The notes under the pieces were generated by a model. It was not told where the DNA came from, ran no database searches, and worked only from the letters and a program-made list of their open reading frames with translations. This document shows positions 1-11,175 of a DNA stretch of 64,000 nt, in pieces. This stretch comes from Aulostomus chinensis (taxonomy: Eukaryota; Chordata; Actinopteri; Syngnathiformes; Aulostomidae). The stretch lies in the NCBI GenBank assembly GCA_037954235.1, contig JBBMOA010000017.1:2797501-2861500 (forward strand), read 5' to 3'. Within the stretch, counting starts at the first letter, position 1, and each line of letters opens with the position of its first letter. Position numbers and translations under genes: made by a program.

Positions 1-1488
1 CATCACCAGAGTACTAAGGAACGTCAGAGTCAGCGAAGAGGGAGGTTCTCATTTGTTGTGCACTTTAGAGAAATAAGCTGAGATGTGGAAGGGAAAGGTG
101 ACGTGCTGATGCGTTCCCTGACAGCGGGAAAATCAAACAACTGATGCAGAGCTGCTTTTCACTGAAGAGCGAGTGGTTATGCTGCTGCGCTTCTTCATTT
201 TACCATCGAGATAAATTTGATGAGCTGTTTGTTCTATCAACTTCTACGAGGAAGCAAAATACAACAAATCAGACATTTTCCCATTTCCTCTTATTTAAGA
301 TTATTCATTCAGAGGTCTTAGCGTCAAAATGTTAGCTTAGCACAATGAGCGTTAGGAGGGCTGGAGTATGGGGAAAATGTCAGTGTATTTTGATTTCCTT
401 TTAAAAATGATAAAGAAGAGCAAACAGCACCACAAGTGTGTGCAGAGGGTCACTGGGGGCTTCAAAGCCGGGTCTCCGTTTGGCAGCGCTGACCTCTCAG
501 CGACTGTAACCACAGCAGCACAAACACTGAGCTGCTGCTGTCAGCTGGGTTTGTTACTGCCAGCGAACAAAGCACCCTCCAACTTTGTTCTCAACATTCC
601 TCCTTTAAATTCAAATCTTCACATTCAACCCTATAACAACAAGCAGGCAGATCAAGTACCTAGTTGCAAGGAGGTCCCCCCCAGCTGTTGAAGCGTCCGG
701 CCAGCTGTGGTCAGCCTCTGGACTCCCGCGCCACTCTGATGACTCCGGGCCCCCTGCTGGTTCATGTTGTGTCCAAAGGAGGTCTCGTCATCTGCTGGCA
801 GTCGCGGAGACGCCGCCATCCTTCAGCGGAGCGTCAAACATAGACGTTCCCGTTAAATCTAAGACGTTTACCAAGGGAGAGTGCAAACATCTCAATACCT
901 GTGCGATGACACGTTTCAACCCCATGGAGGGCTGACAGATTTAATGCCCAGAGAACTTCAGCTGAGACACACTGTTGATTACTACTGGCTGACGAGCTTT
1001 GACACCATGATAGTTGCTTCAGTTTTGTGTTGCGTATTAAATGTTGTTTTAAAGTTATGAGCACCTTCAAAGCTCTGACCCTCTGGTCACTATCAGGCCT
1101 CCAGCACAGATGTGACATGCAGCATCCACCGCTCCATCAACCGGTGACCACAGAGCTGCGCTGGACACCGACGAGCCGAGAGCAACAGGTGGCTCCGCTG
1201 CGTGATTTTACTCACTTCACAAACGTTCACTAGCAAACGAGCGCCAGTGCTTGGAGTTAGCACAACTAAACAACAACAGAGGCCAAGCATGAACGTGTAC
1301 AAACGAACTGACCAGAGGATACACCGTCAAAGCTAACAACGTAGCTAAGTTAGCTCTATCAGTTAGCCACCCGCTGTCTGAGGCCATACGGCGGCGACAG
1401 CTCGTTTGAATGTAATAGGAAACTACTCTGAGTACTGCACAAAAATACTGCGAAACTTAATCTCCACACCAGGAGAAACTGGGGTTAC

Positions 1489-1605
1489 CTTGACCGTCAG
1501 CTCCCGGTACTCCCCGCTGCTGTCGTTGGCTAATGTCCGCCACAGGAAGCGCGCTCTCTCCAGATCGTATCCAAGGCTCGTTGCTAGGAAAAGATCGTCT
1601 ATCAC
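1489..1605 (-). CDS. Possible first coding exon of an unidentified gene
   Basis: Reading the minus strand from an ATG at 1605 gives 39 codons ending exactly at a GT donor (AAG|GTAACC) in phase 0. The translated segment contains GYDLERARFLWRTLAND, which has the composition of a folded protein, but I do not recognise the family. Its start lies about 425 bp from the ttc31 start on the opposite strand, the usual geometry of a shared bidirectional promoter, and an ETS-type CTTCCGG site sits just upstream at 1658-1664. I could not find a convincing second exon between 1 and 1488, so the rest may lie outside the window. The alternative is a chance open frame. In human 2p13 the gene head to head with TTC31 is CCDC142, but nothing here proves that relation. 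Confidence 0.35.
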
Positions 1606-2030
1606 AACAAGACGATCCCTTCTGGTATACGACCACGACGGTTTAAATAATTTGTTCCTTCCGGGAAATTAATAAAATGAAAAAACTAATAATAGTTATA
1701 GATGTCAAAGTCTGTAAACCAGTTTAAAACTAACCAACCATTCTTCAGCAGTTCTTCCGTGTGACACGACTGGCTTCATTAATCTCTGCTTCTCACTCCA
1801 CAACAGAAGGCGGCGCTAGAGCACCCACTTACCTGGTGGCACACGGCGAAAAAAAAACCCCGAACAAACAAGAAAAAAACAACAAGGAAGAAGACGAAGA
1901 AGAAGAAGAAGAAGAAGAAGAAGAAAACACAGCAGCAGGCTAGCGGATAGACAGATCAGACGCGGAAAAAAGCGACAAGAAAAGTTACACACAGTCGTGA
2001 CGTATCGAGACCAGGAATCACGCCAACAAC
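1606..2030. promoter_or_regulatory. Putative bidirectional promoter between the unknown minus-strand exon and ttc31
   Basis: This 425-bp interval separates two divergent ATGs. It contains an ETS/GABP-like CTTCCGG (1658-1664), a CRE-like TGACGTA near 1998 and a (GAA)n tract (about 1887-1926). No TATA box is evident. Promoter function is inferred from position and motifs only. Confidence 0.4.
1887..1926. repeat. (GAA)n microsatellite
   Basis: A purine-only run of GAA triplets, with one GAC interruption, lies in the presumed promoter or 5' UTR of ttc31. Confidence 0.85.
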
Positions 2031-3007
2031 ATGCCAAAGAAGAATAAAGTCGTGAAAGGTAAGAATGGAGACACAGCTGCCCTCATCCTTTTAAATGCTG
2101 CCTTTGTCGGGCCACAGTAACTAAGTGACACACAGAATCTCGCCCAATAATTCGCTACGCAATCTGTCAGCGAACACCAGCTCGCAGCCGCAGTAGCGAC
2201 TGAATTCGAGTCATCGTGACTTCAGAGCCCAAGACTTAAAACCCTGAATCAGCTCAGTATTTTTTTTAGAAGCATCCCCTCTCTGTCTTCCAGACTCCAG
2301 TGTTTCCAGATTTCCAGAAGATTCCAGATTGTTGCGCGCCCATGTGAGTAACGAAAGCAGTGATCCGTGCACACGCACAACAGGTTTTCCAGGTGTGATT
2401 GTTTTGATGACAGCGAGGACTCCTACCGAACCAGGCGACTGAGTCATGAGCCCGGAATAGAGAAACTGCTCTGGAATGCAGTTTGTAAGACTAGCCGTTG
2501 CTACTGGTAACCCCCTAAATAACTAATATCGTCATATATTTGTTGGCACATTTTTTTTACGTGTCATTAGTCCATGACACCATGTCAAAATAGCGAAGAA
2601 AAACAAAACAAAAATACAAATCTGATTAAAAGCACGACTGATAACCTAAATATTGAGATATAAGAGAGTTGTTTGTGATGGATATGTTTTAAGATGCTGA
2701 TCTACTCACCTTGTCAGGAATCTCTGGTGGATTTTATCCAGGGACGTTCGACGGGATCCTTCCTCAACGCCTTGGCCTCTGGATTATTCAGTAAGACACC
2801 TCCTGACTTGCCTGTTTGTCAGAATCTTCTATTTATGAACAAGAAACTACTGCTTACTTGATGTTTTTTGTGTGGCGGCTGCAGGGGTGAAACCCCAAGA
2901 CAAATTTCCTTTGTGGACAATAAAGTTCACCTTGACCTTGAAACAAAGACAGGTGATGGAGGTATTGGTGAATAGTGATTACTTGTCACATGTTTCATAA
3001 AAATGAA

Positions 3008-3052
<45 letters not shown>

Positions 3053-6000
3053 ATGGATCAGATAAGTGGCAGTAAACAAAAGCCAGCCCATTTGGTGATA
3101 ACTAGCTTTATTCTCCTCAGTCAGACCTCCAGCAGATCTGCAGAGCTACAGGACTTCTTCCTGATCTCCCCAAAACAAAAACAGAAGCTGCTTTTAGGAC
3201 AATGATGAGAGCTCAGAATGGGAGGAGCTGGGATCAGCGAGTGGATGATGGAGTTGGTTTCTGTGTCGGACCCAGGAAGGATTAGCTGACGTCACGTTGA
3301 AGCTAATGGGGATGCTAATATTTAATGAACATTTTTATCCACGTTAGAGTGGGTCAGGGTCATTAATCTAAGGGTTAGCGTTACTAATCTAAGGGTCAGG
3401 GTCATTAATCTAAGGGTTAGCGTTACTAATCTAAGGGTTAGAGTTTCTAATCTAAGGGTTAGAGTTACTAATCTAAGGGTCAGGGTCACTAATCTAAGGG
3501 TTAGAGTTACTAATCTAAGGGTCAGGGTCACTAATCTAAGGGTTAGAGTTACTAATCTATCTTTCAGGGTCACTAATCTAAGGGTCAGGGTCACTAATCA
3601 AAGAGTTAGAGTCAGTAATCTAAGGGTTAGAGTTACTAATCTAAGGGTTAGAGTCAGTAATCTAAGGGTCAGGGTCACTAATCTAAGGGTTAGAGTTACT
3701 AATCTAAGGGTCAGGGTCATTAATCTAAGGGTTAGCGTTACTAATCTAAGGGTCAGGGTCACTAATCTAAGGGTTAGAGTTACTAATCTAAGGGTCAGGG
3801 TCACTAATCTAAGGGTTAGAGTTTCTAATCTAAGGGTTAGAGTTACTAATCTAAGGGTCAGGGTCACTAATCTAAGGGTCAGGTCACTAATCTAAGGGTT
3901 AGAGTTACTAATCTAAGGGTCAGGGTCACTAATCTAAGGGTTAGAGTTACTAATCTAAGGGTCAGGCACACTAATCAATGGGTTAGAGTTACTAATCTAA
4001 GGGTTAGAGTCAGTAATCTAAGGGTCAGGGTCACTAATCAATGGGTTAGAGTTACTAATCTAAGGGTCAGGGTCACTAATCAAAGGGTTAGAGTTACTAA
4101 TCTAAGGGTCAGGGTCACTAATCAAAGGGTTAGAGTTACTAATCTAAGGGTCAGGGTCACTAATCTAAGGGTTAGAGTTACTAATCTAAGGGTCAGGGTC
4201 ACTAATCTAAGGGTTAGAGTTACTAATCTAAGGGTTAGAGTCAGTAATCTAAGGGTCAGGGTCACTAATCTAAGGGTTAGGTCACAGCTGAGCCAGACGT
4301 AGTTCGGTATTCAGGCTGAAGTCTGGATTGTGTTGGAGCTGTTGAGTTTGCCAGGCTGGCAGCAGGTTTAGTTTCTGTGCCTCGCCGAGGTCTGAGATTG
4401 ACAGCAGAGGCCCTGAACCGGGACACGTTACCGTGGTGACAGCCTGGCCAGTCTGAAACGTTTTGTTTATTTTAACGTCAAGCACAGGAGGCTCTCAGTT
4501 TCGTGATCAGGGGTCTCTGGTGTCGGCTGAGGAGAAAACTGGTGAGGGGCGGGGCCATTTGTGGAGGCTTGTTTCTGTTTCTGTTCTGTAGAAATGAAAG
4601 CTGCTCAGTGTGGAGAGGAGCTTAGCGCTCGCATGGCGCTCAAATAGAGTCGAAACACCTGGAAACATCACATGGCCTTTTCCAGGCTGGCAAACATTCC
4701 AGAACACCAGAGATTTGCTCCTCAGATTCATGAATATGTGGAACATTCGCGTGTGTGTGAATGTTCCTGTCAACGTGTGTGTGAACCCACACAGCTGACG
4801 TGACTCTGATGTTTCTCGTGATTTTCGCTGCCACTATAAAAGACAATCACAGCCTCGTCGATGTCTCGCAGGTTTTGACATTTTTAGAAACTTCGAACAA
4901 GATTTGGATGAATATGAATATTCAGACGATGACGAGGACGATGCCTTTTATCCTCAAAATGCTGCCCGAAGCTCCTTACAACCGCACCCACGCATCAAGC
5001 AGCTCACTGAGGAGGTACCGCGCTCACGTCTTTCATCATAGTTGAGGAAAGTAAATGTACCTGTTTGAGAGATTTCTCAACTTCATGCTGACGTGCGTCT
5101 GTTTTGTTATTCCAGGAGGCGGATAAGTGTGCAAAAGAATTGATGGAAGAGGAGGAGCGGCAAAAGGAGAGAGCGGAGAGGAAGAAGCGTAAGAAGTTGG
5201 TCAGTGTTGGAATAATCAGGCTTTCAGTGCTCCGTGAACGTCCTTCCACCGCCACCGTCTCACTGCCTTTCTGTTAACAGCGTAAAAAAGAGAAGAAACG
5301 CCTTGAAAAGGAGAATCCAGTAACACAGATTCCACCTGTTCGTCCTTTCACTTTTTCAACGTTTAGAAATATGTCATCACATATTCATTTAAATGTCATT
5401 TTGTTTGTTCATTTCAGGAGGAAGAAGACGGGAAGTCGGACTCGGAAAATCAGGAAGGAACTCAGATGAATGAAAGTAAAGCAGAAGTAGATCAAGTTCC
5501 TGCTGAAAATCAAAATGAGAGCAGCTTCAAAAACAAAGAAAATATTGTGAAGGAGGTCATCAAAGAGGAGGCGCTGCAGAAGGTTGGCCTCACCTGCATG
5601 TGGTGCAGCTTCTATGTTGTCCTTTGGGGAACGCCAGCAGTTTGTGCGTGATTATCTTCAAACGATCATCCTGTGTGTCGTTACTCTCGACAGGATTCGG
5701 GTTTAAATAATTCACGTTCTTCTGCTGCTAAACCGGTGCCTGAGGAGAAACCAAACCAAAGACCTGCACGAGAAAGAAAAAAGGAAAAACCAAATTTACT
5801 AAAAGTGGAGCAGCCCAAGGAAGAGAAACCTGAACAGAGGGATGTGAAAGATGGAGGCATGAAAGAGGTGGGAGCTCTGAGAAGAGTGAACTTCCTAAGA
5901 GTTGAAGCCTGGTTTGTGAATCCCTGGCAGCACATAGTGAGACTATCACACTGCTGTCGGCTGAGGGTCCACCTCAGCCAGTACTCTGGGAGAGGAACAC

Positions 6001-9000
6001 AGGATTCAGAAGTCCAGGGGTCCGAGGTGTAACGTGACATCTCAGCGACGCCTTGAGGGACTTTCCTCTTCATCCAGAGTCCCAGCGGAAAGATTTTGAT
6101 GGCCAAAGGTCACACTTGAACATGATGTGTCAGATATTTCCTCAAATTTGGCACAAACGTCCTCAGGGATGATGTGTTTAGGCTTCTGAGGTCAAAGGTC
6201 ACTGTGACCAGCACACTTTGTGGAGGCAGTATGTCTCGTTACATATTTATACAAATCTGCCAGGAGTTTCTGTTTGACAATTGGTGGTTGAGCCCTTTTT
6301 AATGGAATCACTAACACATGAACTCTAATCCCAGCAGGAAGCCTCGTGTCCCACGGAGAAGGAATATGTAAGGAGGAGTACGCAGCTCGCTGGTGAATAC
6401 CATTCTTAATTCCCACTTTTTCAATGAAACAAAGTGTGACCACACTGATGTAAGTGCTCTTTGACCTGCAGCTGTTGGGAATCGTTTGGCCGCCTCTGGG
6501 CAGTATCAGATGGCCGTGGAAAGCTTTACTGAAGCTATTAAATACAACCCACAGGAGTTTAAGTAAGAGCCTGAAGTGACTCAGCCTACGTTAAGCAGCC
6601 AGCAGCAACTAGAAACGACCGGGAACTGTGTTCACTCTGTGTCTCAGGTTATTCGGAAATCGGTCCCTGTGCTATGAGAGGTTGCAGCAGTATGAAAAGG
6701 CTCTGAGGGACGCCGACGTCGCCCTTACCATGGAGCCGAACTGGATAAAAGGTTTATTTCGAAAAGGAAAAGCTCTGTGTGGGCTCAGGGTGAGTCCTGC
6801 GTCTGAGTCCAGTTCAATGCTGCTCATTACCTCCTGTCTTCTAAGCCAGTGCTTCCTGATACACTCGGTTTCCTGTTCACGCATGTTTTTATTGTACTTC
6901 TGCATGTAACTCAACATTTGCACTCAAACATGATGGACAACGTGTAATGGGATAACATGCAGGAGTGCCGTTTCTCTCCAGAGGTACTACGAAGCCTCGC
7001 TGGTCTACCAGGACGTGTTGAAGCTGGACGGTTCCAGTCCTGATGCTCGAGAAGAGCTGAGACAAACGCAGATCTTTCACCTCATGGTAGGAACACTCGA
7101 CTTAGTCCAGCGGCGACAGACTCACCTGTTTGACCAGGTGTGTGTCGTGTGAGTCTGCACTTTTGTTGGTCGTTGTGTTCGTCTGAGTCGTCAAACCCTT
7201 TTCAGATTGAGGGCATGAGTTAGACGGAGGTTCCTGCTTCCTTACGTTCCTTCCTTTGTGATGGCGCTGATCTCGTGAAAGATGCACTCGGGCAGCGTTG
7301 CTGTGCAGCTGTGAGCTGTCGGAGTAGCTTGAGCCGCCCTCAGATCCCTGGCCCTCGTTCACTCTCCTGTAGCTGGAGAGATGGAGAGGAAGAACGTGGC
7401 AGGAAGCTGCACAGCTCAAATGCTCCTGTCTGTCAGTGAGTCTCTCTCCCACTGCTGGAGGATTTTGATTCATCGTTTTACTGCACAGGACTGCATTTCA
7501 CATTTTAGTCCCTCACAAGCTTTTATTGCACATTTCTATCCTAGTGGACTTCATGTAACTGGCTAGCAGACCTCAACTACCAGCGTGCAGGAAGCGGCTC
7601 CTTATGCTGGTTTGGTTCTATTTTCCTCCTCGGGTTGTTGGGACTTCAGGCGTGAGGTCCATGTACACTCAGCACTGCGGTTCTGCTCACTGAAGCCAAA
7701 TTTTACATCCGGACAAACTGACGTTGGAGATGTGTGCAACAGTGACGGCTGACAAACAGCTGCTGACGTCATTGCTGCAGTGACTAGAGGTCGTTTGCAA
7801 CCCCCTGCAGAGAGATTTGGGTGGAGTGGGACGCCGCTCGGCTTCACTGAAGCAGCTGCAGTTGTAGCACTGGTCGTGTCCTTTCCCGAACGCTCATGAC
7901 TGTACTGTCTCTGCAGGAAATGGGCTTCACGCCACAGCAGAGCTCTGAGGCCTTGAGACACCACGTCACGTTAGAGGCGGCTGTTGAAGCTCTGTTTGGT
8001 GGAGCCGGTCGCCTCCCTCCTGCAGGTAAACGCAGCCAAGTGTTGGTCAAAGCTGCCAATGTGACAGAGACGTGAACAGCTTCCTGGTATCACGGCCGTC
8101 TCCCCGCTCTCTTCAAATTCTCGTGCCTGTGCTGACATCGTAGAGCCGCCGGTGGTGCAGGAGGAAGAGGAGGAAGAGGAGGAGGGAGAGTGGATTGTCC
8201 AAAAAGCCAGCCGCTCCCGAGGGCAGCATGTCAGAGAGTCCAACAATTCGGCTCAAAGCAAATTAAAACCTCAGCCGCTGACGGCTTTGCCGAGGAATCC
8301 AGTCAAACCGTAAGATCCAGTTTCATCCAGGTTGACTTTCATGTCCTTTAACTCCTGTCATTGATTGTCAGTCTGATCGTTGGTGTTTTTTGAATCAAGG
8401 CGTTATTTCAGCTCTTGGTTTCTTTGAAGGGAACTTTTCCCGATCTGGGTGGGATCCTTGGCCCCTGCCGTCACCTACACGACTCTCCACGAGCTCTTCA
8501 GCAGGTAAAGTCCCTCCCCTTGACCTCGCCAAAGCACCCGAGCAGATTAACAAGGTTCCGATGGACAGACCCAGGAAGATGGACAAGAGCAGGTTTAAGT
8601 GTGCAGAATAAGAGAGGAGCAGAAGGAACACAAGGTGCAGCGTTGAAGCAGGTCTCGTCAGCACCGGGCCTCCATGCTAACGCTCCTTCACGGCGGCGTG
8701 TTTGACCTGAGGCAACACACGCAGCCACGTCGTGACGGTGATCAGCTGAAGTGAACGTAACATTCTTCTTGATTCTTAGTTTAAGTTAAACCTGCACCAA
8801 CTAAACTTCACTGCAGGTTTTGTATTAATTCCAGTTTCCATGGTTAGATTGACCTGTAGGCCGGGAGGGTAGAGCCCCACACCGTCAGAAACCCGCCACG
8901 CTGCGTCTGAGTGGCGAGATGCAGCAGGTGCTTTCCTGTTTCTAGTTCAGACGTTAAAAGAACATGGAGGACTGTTGGTCCTTCACTCGTGCCTGGTGAA

Positions 9001-10410
9001 CAAAACAACAATCAAATCATCTCAAACTTCAAAACAATCAGGTGTCTCACACAAGGAGAACGTTCGTCAGGTCGCGCGCGTCATCAGACAGATGTCAGTG
9101 TGGTCCTCCGTGGTCCCTCCCTCCCATCCCTGGGTTTTTTCCCACTTGTTTTCTCTTTGTAAATAACTTGAACTTCACTTGCAAACGTCTGCAACCTCCC
9201 ACGTCTGCTGGCTGTGACGTTTCAGAGCCGTCTGAATGTGGCCGGTCGCCGCTCCCACACCTGAGCAGACCGTGGGAGCGGCTGTGAACCGACTGTCTGC
9301 CGCAGCAGTCGAAGTCTTTTTGTTGTTGTTGTTGTTGAAGTCTAGCGCTGCATTTATTTACCTTCATTGAGAGCGAGCTGTAAAACTCATGTCCCTGCAG
9401 GAGTTTTAAAGACTCCAGTTTTCTGGCCTCAGTGCTGATGAGTCTCTCTCTCTATGTCTGTCTGTCTGTCTGTCTGTCTCTCTGTCAGAGCTGGGAACGT
9501 CTACAGCATCAAGATGCTGCTGGAACACCAGTGTGCCTTTGTCAACTACACCAGGAAAGAAGACTGCGACAAAGCCATCGAGTGTATTCATGTGTGTGTC
9601 CTGAGCAGATCTGGTTTTAGCCAGTAGGATAAACAGAGCTAAGTTAGCAATCAACTTAAAGACACACTTCAGTCCACTGGCAGAGTTTAGCCCCGCCCAC
9701 CGCCCTTCATCCTAACAGCAGAACTGAATGCTCAGTAGCGAGGTAAAAATACCAATATACAAAGGTGATGTGGTATGAAGTGTTTGTTTGTCCTTCAGGG
9801 GATGGTGGTGGAGGGGGCTCCTCTGACTGTGCGATATCCCGGTAGGATTCCCAGCGGACTGGGTGTGTCCAGGTCTGCTGCCGGTGACCCCAGTTCTCTC
9901 CCTAGGTAAGAACCTTCCCACTGTCATGAGGCCTTAATAGCATTTTGACACTTCATTATTATTCAGAAAAGAATGATATTTTATTTTCATCTTGAAGTAT
10001 AAAATTCTGACGTGCACAAGGAGAAGGGAATGAATCTGGAGCTTCTCGTCTCACGTCCCAGACTTGAGCTGCTTTATGTTGATTCAGATCAGCGAGTTCT
10101 TCTGTGAAATGTTCCGACTGAGCCTGAGATCGCCACTGAGAGTCTGAAGGATTGAAGTCCATAGTAGTGGATTTTTTTTTTTTGAAGTGAAATGGAACAC
10201 GTAGTGCCTCCAGCTCTCAGTCTCAATAATCCAACACACCAAAGTCTCTGACCTGACATCCGTCTGTGGCGTTGTGGCCTGAACAGGAGGGAGTGTTTCT
10301 TCTGGAGGACCACAGGCTGTACGAGAGGCGACTGCACCTTCAGGCACATCCCAGCGCACAAGAACATTGACAGGGACAAATTCACCAGCAGGCTTGGAGC
10401 CCACGTGTAG
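2031..10410 (+). CDS. ttc31: ttc31-like protein: coiled N-terminus, TPR, UBA-like, RRM and CCCH zinc finger
   Basis: I reconstruct 18 coding exons: 2031-2058, 2294-2343, 2718-2790, 4872-5014, 5116-5199, 5281-5319, 5418-5582, 5694-5867, 6078-6108, 6472-6562, 6648-6789, 6982-7086, 7917-8025, 8144-8309, 8430-8504, 9489-9591, 9799-9905, 10287-10410. All junctions are GT-AG and phases agree throughout, giving about 602 residues. Visible parts: acidic patch (DDDEDD, about 65-70); the TTC31 signature LTEEEADKCAKELMEEEE and a Lys/Arg coiled segment (about 96-137); charged low-complexity linker (140-252); TPRs (about 264-365, with GNRLAASGQYQMAVESF and FGNRSLCYERL); UBA-like EMGFTPQQSSEAL (376 onward); RRM (about 468-545, RNP2 IWVGSL, RNP1 CAFVNYTR); CCCH finger C-x7-C-x4-C-x3-H in the last exon. 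The N-terminal and TPR parts match human TTC31 as I recall it. The RRM and CCCH suggest RNA binding, which is inference. Exons 1-3 and the 31-bp exon 9 rest on splice and phase logic alone, so the exact N-terminus is uncertain. Confidence 0.85.
3007..3049. repeat. (TC)n microsatellite in ttc31 intron 3
   Basis: A nearly pure CT dinucleotide tract of about 40 bp with one interruption. Confidence 0.9.
3343..4282. repeat. Telomere-like 21-bp minisatellite in ttc31 intron 3
   Basis: About 44 tandem 21-bp units share the core taatctaagggt. Two main unit types recur and often alternate: one continues tagagttac and the other cagggtcac. The alternation makes an approximate 42-bp super-period over parts of the array. 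The AAGGGTTAG core resembles the vertebrate telomere repeat but is not (TTAGGG)n. Because 21 is divisible by three, the minus strand shows long artefactual open frames repeating a VTLTLRL-like heptapeptide. These have no gene context and are not annotated as coding. A few units carry deletions or base changes (for example near 3887, 3967 and 4269). Confidence 0.95.
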
Positions 10411-11175
10411 TCCAGCAACCCCGCCGTGGTGCCAAAGGTCCATTTCTTCTCATTCATGTAGTTTTTGTTGTAGTTTGTACTTGTAGGGTAGGTTTTGTTG
10501 TCAACACGGAGACACTGTTTTATGTTCTTTTGCACATGTGGAAGTGTTGACTGCGACCGCACTTTGTGAATTCCAGTAAGGATCCCTGCAGCAGGTGTCT
10601 GATGTTCTTCAGGAGGATTGGACAGGTTTCTTGTACTTTGATCTGTTTAAAGATTGTGTCTACTTCTGCTGATTTGCACTATTTTTAATTTTGTCTCAAC
10701 ATGTCAGTCAGTCACCACTAGGTGGCAGCGTTTGTCCCTTTCCTTCAGGGCTACCCAACCGTTCAGCCTGTAATTTGAGGGCTGTGATGGATGAATTTCC
10801 ATGCTGCTGGCACTCTCCTTGTGCTCTATAATCAGGTTGCTTGGGCACTGGTTTCCTTTATCCCGTGGTGAGATTGAGTGCTTCTGTTAAACATAAATAG
10901 TCTGAGCCCAGGCTGCAGTATTATAATACTTAGAGCCTCAGAACGAGAGCCGTGCATGAGCAGGAACTGAAGCCTCATTTTCAGGCGTTAATTAGGATCA
11001 GACCAAGTAATCAGCAGCTGATGTGCGCTGATGCCACCTCCTCTGGAGCGGGCAAAGTGGCTTGATTTAATTTATAAATGATGTTCTTGCATCGTTTGTC
11101 CAGTAGAGCGCGCTGTGCTCCGGGGCTGCACTGATGTCATTTTGGACAATAAAAGTTATTTAAAGTGATTCTTAA
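10411..11175 (+). other. ttc31: ttc31 3' UTR (probable), poly(A) signal at 11148
   Basis: No further coding exon follows the TAG at 10408-10410. The first canonical AATAAA on this strand downstream is at 11148-11153, so a 3' UTR of about 0.75 kb is plausible. The cleavage site is inferred. The stretch includes the CTCF-like motif listed separately. Confidence 0.5.
10715..10728 (+). promoter_or_regulatory. CTCF core motif, forward orientation
   Basis: CCACTAGGTGGCAG fits the vertebrate CTCF core CCASYAGRKGGCR with no mismatch. It lies about 300 bp after the ttc31 stop codon. Binding is inferred. A matching motif in reverse orientation lies at 42204-42217. Confidence 0.5.

Noticed and set aside
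3322..3867. Minus-strand frames encoding a repeated VTLTLRL-like heptapeptide
   Set aside because: By-product of the 21-bp minisatellite; interrupted, inside an intron of ttc31, with no start context.
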